Source: Paracorniculantispora psalliotae
Taxonomy: Eukaryota; Ascomycota; Sordariomycetes; Hypocreales; Cordycipitaceae
Direction of reading: 5' to 3'
Assembly (NCBI GenBank): GCA_002796755.1
Contig: PHFE01000107.1
Span: 1,240,517 to 1,304,516, forward strand
Length of the DNA stretch: 64,000 nt
Under the pieces are notes generated by a model. The model did not search any database. It was not told the origin of the DNA and was given only the letters and a program-made list of their open reading frames with translations. Below, in pieces: positions 42,891 to 54,506 of this stretch (its first letter is position 1; each line of letters begins with the position of its first letter). Made by a program: the position numbers and the translations under genes.

Positions 42891-45586
42891 GGGGATAGCC
42901 TGACGTCACTGTGAGAGATTGTATTCTTTTTGGAATCATTTCTTGAATTCAAGGCATGGAGCAACTGAGGCTCCAGACCGGCCCAACTGGTGAGCCTTAC
43001 AAGGCAAGAGAGGTGGGCGTGGTAGGCAGAGTGTAGATACGCTTGAATTTGCGGTGCTGGAACGTCTGCGGCTTGTACCAAATGAGCCCCCAGTTGCTTG
43101 ACTCCGTACACCAGGCAAAGTACGCTTGTGCCTGCGCAGGGTAACATCGGTATACGGAGATGTGTTTCGGGGCATATGGGTGTGCCTTGTTCCTGAGCCA
43201 GCGGCAGAACCGCGACCAGAACTGAGTCGGCATCGACCTGGGTTTCACGGGTTCATTTGCTGGAGTTCGATTGGAAGCTCGTGCGATCGGGAATACGCAA
43301 ATGACTCGAGAAGTGCCGACGGGACAAATCCACTAACTAATCGCAGACTCGATGTCGACGATTAGGTAAAATAGGTAGATTCAGAGGACTAGAATGAAAA
43401 TACAGTGGAAACCAGCTTGGAGAAAAATAAATCAATACGTACCTGCAGATACTTTCCGTGGTTTACAGGGGAGGCGATTCGTGCCGCCAAACCTTGATTG
43501 CGGTAGGCCGTCTTCATTCAGAATCGTAGTGGTCATTGCCGAGATGCATCAGCACCGGCAAGGCTAGAACAATTAAAAAAACACTCGAATTATCGCAGCA
43601 ACTTCGGCAGACAAGTCCAAAGTAGCGTCACGACTTGGGCTACATATTTGTGAGTATTTATGAGCAGAGCGGAATAGTCCCGCTTCAATGACATGTTCAT
43701 CCTCTCGGGTGGGCCAAGTTGGGGCTTGATGCATGCACTTTCGGATTTTTCGGCCCATCGCATCGGGCTTGCAGCATTGACAAGGATAATGGCTATTGCG
43801 TTCTCGCCTGCTCAGCCGAATTATTTCCGATGCTTGATCTTTGAGAGACTCATACCAAGGTCGACAGGGCATGCTAAGGCGAGCAATTAGGCTGCGTGAA
43901 TCAAGGCGCAGTTGTCCTTTTCCCCCATTCTCTCATTCGCTCTTTAAACTTTCGGTTCTGTACTACTGTAGCTTGCGACTCAGCGTTAAAGGCCGCAAAT
44001 TACGCCCACAACTGAACGCGTACATAGTGTGAATTATATCTCATAAATTGTGCAGGTTGCAACGTGGGGCAGAGGCGTCGATTCCTAGCTAGAGATCGGC
44101 AGGCATGATTTAAGCGACGTGCGGCATCCATCCTAATTTTTAAACTAGGGGCTTTTTGGAAGGTACCTTGTAGCCGAGCTATTCGTTTCAAATATGGTTA
44201 CTTTGCAGAGAGAGCTTTGGCTGGCAATCTGCCCGCTAGATCGCATTGTTTCCTTTACTCCCATTATCGCACACCGAGCAACCTGTCAAGGGGCGCACCA
44301 GTCATAGAAGGGCGGAACGGGCGATATGAATAAGGCCTGCAAGAGACCGCCGTTAAGCATCGAAACCATTATATTCCGTGTGCTTGGCGGCATTATCTTA
44401 CCCACTGTTTATAATTAAATCCGTCTTGCATATACAAGCTACCCACTGCGCAGCACCACAGTAACGCGCCCAGCAGGGGCATATTTTCAGCGCAAACACG
44501 GGTGAAGCATCCAGATTTGTAATATGCTTGCAAAAATGTTCATGGTCTGGGTCTCGATAGGACCATGCTGCTTGCCCAGGTTTCCAACCGTGTTTCTAGA
44601 TCACTACTACTACTATGGCAGGTTGTTTACAACTGTACGTCGACTTGATTGGTTGACTAGCTGTTTTCCGATGCAGTATCGTGAAGGGTTTCTAGTTCTA
44701 CGAACAACAAGAAAGTGGGAATGTGTTATAAACAATGGCAACGTGAATATATGCCGAGAATAGATTGGTGTGGGGTTTGGGTGTGGGGGTTTCGCTTCCC
44801 CACGCCGTTGCACGCCAGCGAATGACCATATTCCTCGCTGACATGATGCTTCGGCGAACGTCCATTTTTTGAAACTCGGTTCGAAATGAAAGGTCTGGAC
44901 CTGGTAATCACATATGGTCTAGGTAAACGGGGCGCGGCTCCTTCCATTTCATGCATAGGGCTCTTCGGGTTTCTAATCTGCATCTGGAAGGTTATTCGGT
45001 AAGCATCATCTTAGTGTCAAATAGTCGCCAAAATGATAAGCTTCTTGCACTCGGAGATTGAGAACTAGACAGGAAAGGTAATATATCAGGCGCCACCCGC
45101 TGCCAATCCCCGCACATTCGCTACAAGTGATCCGGTCTTCCCATGTGTTTGTATGCTTATGCTTATGCATGAGCTTATCTGGTCACCCAGCCACCCCCAC
45201 TGCCAAGCCTGCCTAAACTGAAAACACGCTTGGCGCTCCGAGCAGTATTGCAATTTTGCCAATGCTATACATAGGCACCTCCCGAATTGAGAAGGTCATG
45301 GTAAATCAGCTGGGCTTGGGCCAACTTCGGTAGTTGCGTGTGATGAAGAGCTGGGAAACTTTCTTTTCCTCCTCCCGCATTAGGTTCAAGTCTGTAAATC
45401 ATACCTGACAGTTGCTACAGTAGAACGAGCTGCAAGAGAGAACTACACATCTTTGCTGTCTTGGCATGAAGATATAAAGACCTCATGGTGACTGTCGTAG
45501 AAAATTCCCGTTCGTGCATCACAGCCCCTTACAGTATTCCATTACATCTTTTCCTCTCATTTCTCCGCTACAATCTTCAATAAATC
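42891..45586. other. gene-poor spacer upstream of the M43 protease gene
   Basis: Apart from the doubtful minus-strand frames near 43.0-43.5 kb, no gene is supported. Composition is AT-richer than the exons with no long repeat I can see by eye. The last 150 bp carries the protease promoter. Confidence 0.4.
45473..45479 (+). promoter_or_regulatory. TATA box of the M43 metalloprotease gene
   Basis: TATAAAG about 114 bp upstream of the ATG at 45587. Confidence 0.5.
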
Positions 45587-46449
45587 ATGTCTCTCAAGCA
45601 GACTCTGGTTGCCGCTACCATGGCAGTGGCTGCCTTTGGCGCCGCTCTTTCAGGCCATGATGAATGCGCTAACATCGCCCCGAGTGAAGAGCTGCTCGCT
45701 GCTGCCGCGCAGATGGCTGCTCATGAAGCCGAAGCTGCCAAGAGTCCCAACAAGAAGCCTGCTGCCGAAGTCAATGTTCCCGTTTACATTCACGTCATTG
45801 CGTCTTCCCAGTCCAAGTCTGATGGCTACCTCTCGGTATGATGCAATATGATGCAAAATAATGTTTCTCATATGCTAACATGTTTCCGATTTAGGATGCC
45901 GATGTCAAATCGACTATCAACGGCATGAATGGCGACTACCAAGGCCTCGGTTTCCAGTTCACAGTCAAGGGCGTCGACCACACCATCGACGCAAACTGGG
46001 CCGCTGATGGCGACGAGATGGCCATGAAGAAGAAGCTTCGCAAGGGCGACTACCGCACCCTGAACCTTTATTTCTTGCCTAAGATGAGTGCTAATGGCTA
46101 CTGCTATTATCCTACGACCGCCAGCACGGGCTCGACTGCCTTCACCCGTGATGGTTGCACTATCCGCAGCAATGTCTACGACAACGGTCAGACCACCACC
46201 CACGAAGTTGGTCACTGGCTTGGTCTCTTCCACACCTTTGAGAAGGGCTGCGATCCCGTCAACGACATGGTAGCGGATACCCCTGCTCTGGTCAACAGCT
46301 GGAGCTGCAACCAGAGCGACGACTCCTGCCCTGACCTCCCTGGCAAGGATCCGGTCACCAACTTCATGAGCTACGGTACTTGCCGCAGCGAGTTCACTCC
46401 TGGACAGACAGCTCGTATGCAGAGCATGTACAACAAGTTCCGTGCCTAA
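45587..46449 (+). CDS. secreted M43 (pappalysin-like) metalloprotease
   Basis: Exons 45587-45835 and 45895-46449 join at a codon boundary (TCG|GAT) to 267 residues. Signal peptide about 1-20. A short N-terminal segment precedes the catalytic domain, which has VPVYIHVI, LNLYFLP, the zinc-binding HEVGHWLGLFH (H186, E187, H190, H196) and a Met-turn NFMSYG with M241. Cysteines cluster around GCDPVND and SCPD as in the Metarhizium MEP1/cytophagalysin-type M43B proteases. Secreted fungal M43 enzymes degrade host or environmental proteins. The length, about 270 residues, is typical. The stop is followed by AT-rich sequence. Confidence 0.92.
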
Positions 46450-46643
46450 TTTATTGATGGCGCACGAGAGAACGATGCATTTATCTGCGATGTACGTTTG
46501 AATGTCTAAAGAGCGAGGCGTACAGAGTTGTTTTCGGGGGGGCGGGCCATGCTTACAGTCATGGGCAGCATATATATTCAGCACGAGTACATAAAATTGT
46601 TATATAGCAAAAAGACTTTAAATTCAAGTTCTTTCAAGAGTCA

Positions 46644-46842
46644 TAGGTAGGGGGCGCACCCGTAGTTAGCACGCCGAAGAGCACCTCCTCCTTTTCCTTC
46701 TGGTCTTCTTCATAGCGAATAATAACATTATACGCCTATCCGCATCCCGCCATAGGGCCAGTCCATGACAGTTATTATTTTATTAATATAATAGAGTATA
46801 TTGCTTATATATTAGGTTCTTGGTATAAACCCCCCCTACCTA
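46644..46842. mobile_element. candidate MITE with 11 bp perfect terminal inverted repeats
   Basis: TAGGTAGGGGG at 46644-46654 is repeated inverted as CCCCCTACCTA at 46832-46842, bounding a 199 bp AT-rich, non-coding interior. Ends beginning with TA would fit a Tc1/mariner-type target site. It lies just past the M43 protease gene and downstream of the small secreted peptide gene. No transposase is present. Copy number in the genome would decide. Confidence 0.35.
46779..46784 (-). terminator. possible polyadenylation signal of the small secreted peptide gene
   Basis: AATAAA on the minus strand about 150 nt after the stop codon at 46930, inside the MITE-like element. Confidence 0.3.
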
Positions 46843-46929
46843 CGGTGCCTGGCATATATTATAGGATTTCGGGTAGATCCGCGTCTTTTACGCCGTGATA
46901 TTACGTCTCTTGAAACTCCTTAATTCCGC

Positions 46930-47134
46930 TCAACATAAAATACCTCCATCTGGAAGCTGACAGCATTTGGCACCTCCACCCTCTCCACATGGACGTATTT
47001 CTTCCGATAGCTGAGAAGGTTAGCGCGTACTTATTGCGTATATCCTATACAAAGAAAGAAAAACTCACCGGTGTAGCAGTGACTGTCAACGCGATCGCGA
47101 TAACGAATGTAAAAAGCGAGAGCGTAGAAGTCAT
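46930..47134 (-). CDS. very small cysteine-rich secreted peptide, two exons
   Basis: Exon 1 (47134-47069) encodes MTSTLSLFTFVIAIALTVTATP, a textbook signal peptide for 20 or so residues, then runs into a GTGAGT donor. A 58 nt intron (47068-47011) has a GCTAAC branch point and ends CTTCTCAG. Exon 2 (47010-46930) continues in phase and ends after a CGEGGGAKCC...ILC segment; total 48 residues, mature part about 26 with four cysteines in a C-x7-CC-x9-C pattern. A TATAAAA box lies 116 bp upstream. All core signals of a fungal gene are present, although both exons are far below usual ORF cut-offs. I do not recognise the family; size and cysteines resemble secreted effectors or antimicrobial peptides. 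A further 3' exon with more cysteines is possible. Confidence 0.55.
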
Positions 47135-47249
47135 AGTTAGTTTTGTTAAGAGAAATGAATTTTCTTGTCCGCTAGTAGGCTTGCTATTCTATAGGACTAA
47201 TTTTTTAGTGAAGGAGGCGGACAAGCAAACTATAGGAAAGTGCGGGGGA

Positions 47250-47256
47250 TTTTATA
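47250..47256 (-). promoter_or_regulatory. TATA box of the small secreted peptide gene
   Basis: TATAAAA on the minus strand, 116 bp upstream of the ATG at 47134, followed by an AT-rich leader. Confidence 0.45.
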
Positions 47257-48030
47257 CCCGTTAGATCGCGACGGATCTTCAGAGCCGGGCGCTACAGAGC
47301 CTTGGTCAGCTTACTTGCCGATATATCCGGTAGACTAGGGTGAGCCTTGCCCCGAATGCAGCGTGGCGATTTTACTAACCTTTTCCTGTCGTTCTATAGC
47401 CGCTCAGATAGGGACTGGCACAAGACACTAGACGGCTCGGTGAAACCACAATTGTTCAATGTAAAGGCGGCGCGGCTCAGGCACCGAGTCACACTCCGAC
47501 GCCGCTGTTCTGGCAAGCTAACTGCCTCGTTTCGGCGCACTAGCGGCGGAAATTTTTAGTGCAGCCGTGCTTACGAAGCACCTGTACTAGGTCACTGAAC
47601 GGCACTTTGTTGTTGCGCCTGTCTAATGATCCAAATTATGGAAGTTTACAGCTTATTTTGTCTTATTCACTAGCTACTAAGCTCTTTCTTAGCGTATAAC
47701 AAGTGCACTATCATACTTATTTGCTCTCACAAAGATAGTATGCCTACTACAGCGCCACCAGACCCGTGCTGGCAAGCTGGAGGCAAGGATTTCCGATATA
47801 TTGTAAAGCTGCTACTGCTGTTCGCGATAATTACTAAGCTTGCCTCTAGCTTGAGCATGGTGGCGAGATATTGTGATAATGTGGTATATTAAAAGTTCTG
47901 ACTTATTCTGTGTGCAAAGAAATGTGAAGAAACAAGTCAAATCTTGCTTCCAGTCAGTTATGCGCGATGAAAATACAGATGTAGTAGAAGCTTAGATGCT
48001 CTAGCTGCATGGCGAAAAAGAGATGGCTGA
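47257..48030. other. AT-rich spacer with an inverted repeat
   Basis: No gene is supported. It contains the imperfect inverted repeat at 47753-47866 and the 3' flank of the permease gene. Confidence 0.45.
47753..47866. repeat. imperfect inverted repeat
   Basis: The arm at 47753-47787 (CGCCACCAGACCC...GCAAG) is matched in inverted orientation by 47838-47866 (TTGCCTCTAGCTTGAGCA, then TGGTGGCG), with an internal gap and a spacer of about 50 bp. It may be a decayed element end. Confidence 0.4.
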
Positions 48031-49787
48031 TTAGCTCGTAGCTGTGTCTTGTGGAAGATTTCTAACATAAACAACAGGACCTTCATACTGGTGCGTTCCC
48101 CGGAACCAGTAGTAAATGCCCGAGAAAATTGCAATGCCGCCATAGATGACAATATTCCAGTTCATCTGCGAGGCAGTCGGGTTTGCGTTTGGCGGCATGA
48201 AAGCCAAGACAAAAATAACAAGGAGGAATGCTTCGGAAGCAATGTTGATAGCGAGTCCCCAACGACCAAGGCTGAACTTGGAAGGCAGAAGAGGGCTTTT
48301 AGTGCAGCGTCGCCAAATCATACATCCAATAGACACGATGTAACTGGACAAGATAGAGGTCGTCGCGAGGGAGGTGATGGAGTTGAGCGCGACCGTGGAT
48401 CCGATGTTGATGAGCGACAGTAGTGCAGTGATGAGGAAAGTAGTCAGGATGGAGTTGATCGGCACATCCCAACCAGCAGGCACGCTGGCAAACCAAGGGC
48501 TGAACGGGACAGCGCGATCGCGCGCAAAGGCAAAAAGTTGGCGTGACGCCGTGGCGACCATGGTCAAATTAGAAAAGACAGTCATCGCAACGATGAAAAC
48601 CGACATGGCTGTGGCGCTCTTGGCGGATTGGGTCGAGTTCATGAAAACAGCCATGAAGGGGAATCCGGTGGGGGACTCGATCACGCTCGTGAGGTCACCG
48701 ATGCAGAAGCACAGGGTGATGACCATGATCCAGCCAAAAGCACCGTTGAAAATGGTGGTCATGATCATGGAGCGCGGGAGGGTGCGACTGGCGTCGCGCA
48801 GCTCTTCCGACATGTGGACTGCGGCATCCGCACCGAGGAGAGGCAGGATGCCGGCCAAGATTCCCACGAGAGTTGAGCCGCCCAAGCTGCCCCATCCGCC
48901 GCCGTCGCTGAATTCCGTGAAGACAGCCTTGGGATCAGCTCGCGGGGAGAGAACCCAAAGTGTCACAAGAATGCCGAAGAAGCCAAAAACGTGGATCACG
49001 AGGACCATGGCCTCGATCAACGGCAGCTTCCTTGCCAGCAGCGTGTTGAAAAGGACGGAGAAGGCAGCGACCGCGATGGTGAGAAGCGTGCCGTGCCAGG
49101 CCTGGGGCTGGTAGTCGGGGTAGTTGAGGACGATCAAACCCTGGATCTGAGTACCAGCGATGAATGCAGACGAGGCGCACGAGGTCTGCCATCCGAGGAC
49201 GCACATCCAACCGATGAGGTAGCTGAGAAGCTTCTGGTATTTGGGTGGCGCAAACTCGGAAACCCAGTGATATTGACCGCCGGAAGTCGGGGCCCTAAAA
49301 CAGAGAATTTTGTTAGCAATACGTTCCAATATTCATCCCCAGTAGTTATTCAAGTAGCACTTACATGGAGGCCATCTCAGCCATGGATGTGTTGACCACA
49401 AAGAAGCCCATCCAGCAGATGAAGAACATCCAAATCAGGCCCGCGGTACCACCATTAACAAGGCCAATCGTAGCGACACTGGGAAATTATGTAAGTACAT
49501 TCTAGTAAACATAGAGTAGCACTCTATCTGCTTACCTCAGACTGAATTCCCACGAAGCCATGAGAATCATGGAAAAGCCAAGGATCGATAGAAAGCGGAA
49601 ATTTCTCTAAAATACCCGTCAGTTAAAATTCGTTTGGCAGAAATATTCAGAAGCATTCTGCACTTACTCTCATTTCTTGGGCTTTGCCCATGCGGTACAT
49701 GTCCATGCGATCTCCCGCATTTCCGTTCTTCTCGTCCACTCCCTCGGCGTACACGCCGGCATCGTACGCTTTGTCGTCTGTCGCCAT
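48031..49787 (-). CDS. APC-family amino acid/GABA or choline permease
   Basis: Four exons, 49787-49668, 49606-49536, 49478-49365 and 49294-48031, join in phase to 522 residues. A charged cytosolic N terminus (about 1-38) is followed by about twelve hydrophobic segments. Family signatures include FSMILMASWEFSLSVATIGLVNGGTAG (first helix region), APTSGGQYHWVSEFAP, GADAAVHMSEELRDASRTLPRSM and SRQLFAFARDRAVPFS. These are typical of the fungal Uga4/Hnm1 branch of the amino acid-polyamine-choline superfamily, importing GABA, choline or related amines across the plasma membrane. I cannot tell the substrate from sequence. The C terminus ends shortly after the last helix. The first three exons are 120, 71 and 114 nt, easily missed. 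Confidence 0.9.
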
Positions 49788-51271
49788 TTTTGACAATATT
49801 CTCCCGTTTCGCAAAGATCTGCCAAAAGAAAGAAGGAAGAAAAGAGATCAATTAACAATAAAAAGAAGAAGAAAAGAGCTGGGATTAGGAGATAAAGAAA
49901 AAGAGGATCATGGGAGTCTGCCACAGCTATCCGCTTTTGGACGGCAATTGGAGTGGGCGGCCTGGAGATGCAGTCGTCGGTCAACCTGCACGCCATTTAG
50001 CATGGTCCCCTAATACAGTCCCAAAACATCCATGCAAACGCATGCACGCCACGCCAATGCCGGGCGGAGAATTTTCAAGCTTCCAAATTGCAAGCGAACG
50101 AAGGCTCCGGGAATGCGTCCCGGCGGTTTGGCGACTCATGCGCAATGGGCTCCAAAAGAGTAATATGGGGGTCGCGCACCACATGCCACGAGGGCGAGTC
50201 CACACCCAACAGCAAGGGTGCAAGGGTTCTGCACAACCTTCAAGGATATAAATGAAAATATATGCGTATACTCCGCACTTGGCACCGGAACGGTAATCCT
50301 TACCTCCTTGACTTCTAGGCAGTGCAGTTTGGCGAAACCCCCTCTTCGGTCCGCCCGCCCACACAGCAACTCGGAAACTGCTTCATGAGTCGACTCGCCG
50401 TCGCCGAAATTTGGTTCTCCAACTCTTCAGGGCGGTCAACTGCCTCTTTCGTCATAAGTCCTGCGATCATTACACAAATGGCCCGCCGCCACCTGAGACA
50501 GCCACCGCTAAATTCGTTTTGCGATCTGAATGCTGTTAAAGAAAGAGCGTTGGAACAAACTAACACACTCGCCTAGAAGGTGTGGAGTTTTAGTTAGTGC
50601 CTGGGCAGGTAACGTTCCGTAGTTTGGGTTATGGGTCAGGGTCAAGCATGATAAAGTCCCCTGTATCCAGTTCGCCGAATTAAGCACGAATCGACTCTGT
50701 TGCAGATATTCCAACTAGTCTTTTAAATTTATGATCCAGTGTACTTGTTTCCGGATTCTTGGTAGGATACTTTCCTCAAATCAAGGTTCCTCTACGTTGG
50801 GTGCCTCCTCGAGACTGTTCCAAGCAACTTGCTAGTGCCAGGTCCATTTTCGACATCAAGTATTGGATTTTTCTCAGCACAAGTAGAAATATGGTCGCGC
50901 AAGGCTGGCAATGAATACAATGATACAGTGTTCCAGAACATTTGGCCCCATGAGCCGATTTCTGCATGAAATTTGCCGACGGCGTGGAACTGTGCTGGGG
51001 TTCGTCTTGGCTGTTCCACAGTTCCGAAAAGGCCTCTCAGAAGTCCATCCCTCTCCCTCTCCCTATGCATGATCCCTGTCACCACTGCCGTGTAATAGCT
51101 CGCGGTAGAATGCAAGTTTGTCCACTTGCGTATTGTAGTCGTAGTGGTATGGCCATTGGTCTTCAACTATCCGCTTTGGTCGTCTTACAATTTTTGTTGT
51201 TTGTTTTTTAACCCTTCTTCTCTCTGCAATGCTTTCGTTGTTCATGTTGATCTAATTCATCACCTTCTACA
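49788..51271. other. divergent spacer between permease and rhodopsin-domain genes
   Basis: Shared upstream region of the permease (-) and the rhodopsin-domain gene (+). A TATAAAT at 50247-50253 (+) is followed by a 64-codon ATG frame (50385-50576) with no recognisable content, so I call no gene. Confidence 0.45.
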
Positions 51272-52644
51272 ATGAATTCGACGTTCTTTGGTGACGGGCC
51301 GCGCTTCTCGCCCGTGGCTTTCAACGACCATGCCGGCCAGCTGTGGATTGTAACTATCCTGGCGCTGGTCTACAGCTCGCTGGTTAGCACGGCCAGAGCC
51401 TACGTCAAGTACAAGATGTTCGGAATAGACGATCTCTTGATAGCCTCGGCGACGGTCAGTCCATTTGCATGCCATTTATCCGAACTGCAAGCATGGCCTA
51501 ACTGTAATGATAAATTCTAGGCTCTGCAACTCGCCCAGTCCATTGCGATTTTTGTTGGACTCGCAAACGGTCTTGGCAAATTCAACTCGATCACGACTCC
51601 CGAACAATGGGCGACATCATCAAAAGTAGGCCACCGCTGCCACCGCTCCGATCACTTACACATATTGATACAATCTCTACCAGGCCACTTTAGCCTCCGT
51701 CATCCTGAGCTTTTTGACTTTATGCCTGTCGAAATGCTCGCTTCTCGCATTGATCCTTCGCATCATCGGCCGCAAAACTGGCAAAAGCAGGCCAATTTGC
51801 ATCGCCATGATGGCTGTAAGCGCTCTGTGGGGTGTCGGATCGTGCATTGCATATCTGGCAGACTGTCGCGCCGACACATTGCTCACCATTCAAAATACCA
51901 CACAGTGTCCGAGCCAGGTAGGAAGATTCTTTGTCAAATGCCGCGCAAGAACTAATCGAAAAATGTATTTAGGGTGCACGCTGGGCTGTCATCACAGCAG
52001 TTGATATTTTTACCGAAGTCGCCGCTTGGCTTCTCATTGTTGAGCTGACTTGGAAAGTCAACATGTCTGTCGCCCGCAAGCTCCAGGTGATCATGGCCTT
52101 CTCGTTCCGCCTGCCGCTTATTATTCTCTCCGGAGTCCATTTGGCGTACTTCAACAAATACCCATCCTCCGACGAACCTCAATTCTACATCATCGACAGC
52201 CTACTGTTTCAACAAGCCATGATATCTTGGTCTCTCATCTCCGCCACCGTACCGAATCTCAAGAACTTTCTAAAGTCGTTTTCCATTGGAATGGGATTCC
52301 CGCTGGCCTATGATGACACCATGTCCGGATCGGGCGGCGCCTACGTACTACGATCGTTTGCCAACAGCCGATCCAAAGCCAATGCCTCCGTCACAGGGAA
52401 CGAGGGTCTCGTGTCTACTACGATCTCTGCGCGCCGCCACTCAAATGGCGAGTTACCTCTACAAGGCCAAAAGATCCCGGGATGGCACGCAGATCCCGCT
52501 GCAAATAAATCCACAGAGACACATCAGTATGCGACAAGCAGCAGGGAAAATATTGATGAAGATGCGAGCTCTAGGGCCGGCAGCCAAGACATGATTATCA
52601 ACAAGGAGATTGCTTGGAAAATTACTTATGAAGATCGGCCATAG
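51272..52644 (+). CDS. fungal rhodopsin-domain seven-TM integral membrane protein
   Basis: Exons 51272-51454, 51521-51625, 51684-51917 and 51973-52644 all join at codon boundaries to 397 residues. About seven hydrophobic helices fill residues 22 to about 280, starting AGQLWIVTILALVYSSLVST. The YVKYKMFGIDDLLI segment is the hallmark of the SAT4/rhodopsin-domain family common in Pezizomycotina, followed by LGKFNSITTPEQW, SFLTLCLSKCSLLALILRII and the WLLIVELTWKVNMSVARKLQV block. There is no retinal-binding lysine motif that I can confirm, and members are not proven photoreceptors. The cytosolic tail (about 285-397) is Ser/Asn-rich and disordered. Function unknown; often plasma-membrane, related by some authors to PTH11-type receptors. 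Confidence 0.88.
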
Positions 52645-53554
52645 ACGATTTTCAGTTGGGATATACAATTTAGCCCGGCGCAGTAGAGTACTTAGCACAA
52701 ATGTTCTCTTAACCAATCAACACATTACCAGGAAGCACCATGAGGGAACCCAGCGAAAATCGTTGCAGTGTACACAATTTACAAAAGAACCACTTGTGCA
52801 AGTACCGCAAAAGAGTTCGGCCTGAGTAGCCGAAATGCTGCACAGACAGGTGGACCTGTAACTCCGATTCTGTACCCCCCACGTGTAAGGCTCGGTGTAT
52901 TCGTTATGTTGTCGAGCGCCACTTTCGGCCAAACTCTTGAATTATATCCTACAATTCGGAATTAACGCTCGAGCCTATGGCAGTTGGCCGGTGCTCGTAC
53001 GGTAAACTCTCATCGGGATGGGCCCGCGGAGGTGGCTGGTGGCGCCGCTGGGAAAGGAACATGCCGCGCAACCCACTTACACCCAACGAACGTCGCACCG
53101 GCGCAACAGCAGTCGTGCGACGCATAAACCGGATGCCCACCCATTCGAGAATTCGCCAATCAAAGGAAACCCCTACCCTCCCTAACAGGCACAAAGCAGA
53201 CTAAAGCTGGTGAAGGTCCCAGGCTTATCTGTCAAAAGAAAGTCCATCCTTGCACGAACGAGGATAGTGTTGTCCACTTCATCCACAGCGCCCACCGCAT
53301 CCACCGCAAGCCATCATCCACACACTCCCTGTTCCAGCGACAGGACGGTGGACCAAAATGTGGCTTGCCAATGCCGGAATGGCCGCAGGAGAGAAAAAGG
53401 AACTTGAGCGGATTCGTTCCTTGGATTTCCGTCAACGTAAAACGTGATGTGGCTGCCATACGGCGCGTCTCGTGAAGCACGGGTGCGGTCGCGTGTGTGT
53501 GCTGGATGCTGAAGACAAGACAAATTTTGTGGAACAAACCGCAACAACGTAACC
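52645..53554. other. spacer between rhodopsin-domain and GNAT genes
   Basis: 3' flank and promoter sequence; no supported gene on either strand. Confidence 0.45.
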
Positions 53555-54347
53555 ATGACGGAGGTTGTCCTGCGCGATGCTCGCTATTCTGAGCTGCCGG
53601 AGATTGCCAGTGTCATGGCAAAGGCATTTTGGGACGACAACCTGTTTGGCGAGTACATCCACCCTCACCGCAACGAGTATCCGGACGACTTTGACCTGTA
53701 CTGGCTGCGCCGCGCCCGCGTCAACTTTTGGGACTACCGTTTCAAATGGCTCGTGGCCGTGAGCAGGAATGACGACGGCAAGGAGGTGATTGTTGGTGCT
53801 GCGCAGTGGTCTCGTTTGGGAGAGGGAGGACGAAAGCTGGAATGCTGGCGCCTTGATCCCCGTATGTTGAACCAACCTCGCAGCTATGTTCTCGGTCACA
53901 GAAACTTACCAGTTTGAAATAGGCAATCTCCTCATGCCGATATCTGATGCAGCAATGAAAGTCCACGCGATGATTTGGCCAAACCGAGCCTGCGACCCTA
54001 CGCGGGAAGACATCATCGAACGCGCATATCCATGCTTCAAGAGTACCTGGAGCGGTGCACGTGCCGAGTCCTGGTATCTCGAGGCTCTTACGGTGCTTCC
54101 AGGTTTCCAAGGGAAGAGCGTTGGTCGAAAACTTGTTCAATGGGGTCTCGATCAGGCCGAGAAAGAGGGAGTTGTCGCGTCAGTCATCAGCTCTTGGAAA
54201 ATGGACGGCTTTTACATGCGCTGCGGTTTTGATGAGCAGCACGGCAATGCGACGCATGGGGATGGCAATCCATTGGCTGGCATCGAAGGTGCTAATATGT
54301 ACTGGAAATGGCCAAACACCAGCCAGCCATTGACAAACGACAAATAG
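53555..54347 (+). CDS. GNAT-family N-acetyltransferase
   Basis: Exons 53555-53861 and 53923-54347 join (CCC C|GC AAT) to 243 residues. It starts MTEVVLRDARYSELPEIASVMAKAFWDD, the usual GNAT beta1-alpha1 opening. The acetyl-CoA-binding motif A is LEALTVLPGFQGKSVGRKLVQWGLDQAE (about 150-178), with the Q-x-x-x-x-G pyrophosphate loop, followed by FYMRCGFDEQ, the beta6/alpha4 signature. The size and the insertion between beta3 and motif A match fungal GNATs of unknown substrate. It sits tail to tail with thioredoxin reductase. I infer transfer of acetyl to a small amine or protein N terminus, not more. Confidence 0.87.
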
Positions 54348-54506
54348 CAGACACAATCATATGGGCCAGTGTTAGCATTGTGGCGCAGTCCCGGGCATTG
54401 TATATACATATTATTGTAATTTATTTATTATTTCATCTTTTCTCTAAATAAATTTCTAATATTCTATTCAAAGCAGACTCTTTTCCTTTTCGGCGCCACG
54501 ATGTAG

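Noticed and set aside
46989..47264. 91-codon plus-strand ATG frame
   Set aside because: Lies antisense to the small secreted peptide gene, which has signal peptide, intron and TATA evidence; this one has none.
41308..49787. secondary-metabolite or mating-type cluster
   Set aside because: No polyketide synthase, NRPS, terpene cyclase, P450, alpha-box or HMG gene is present.
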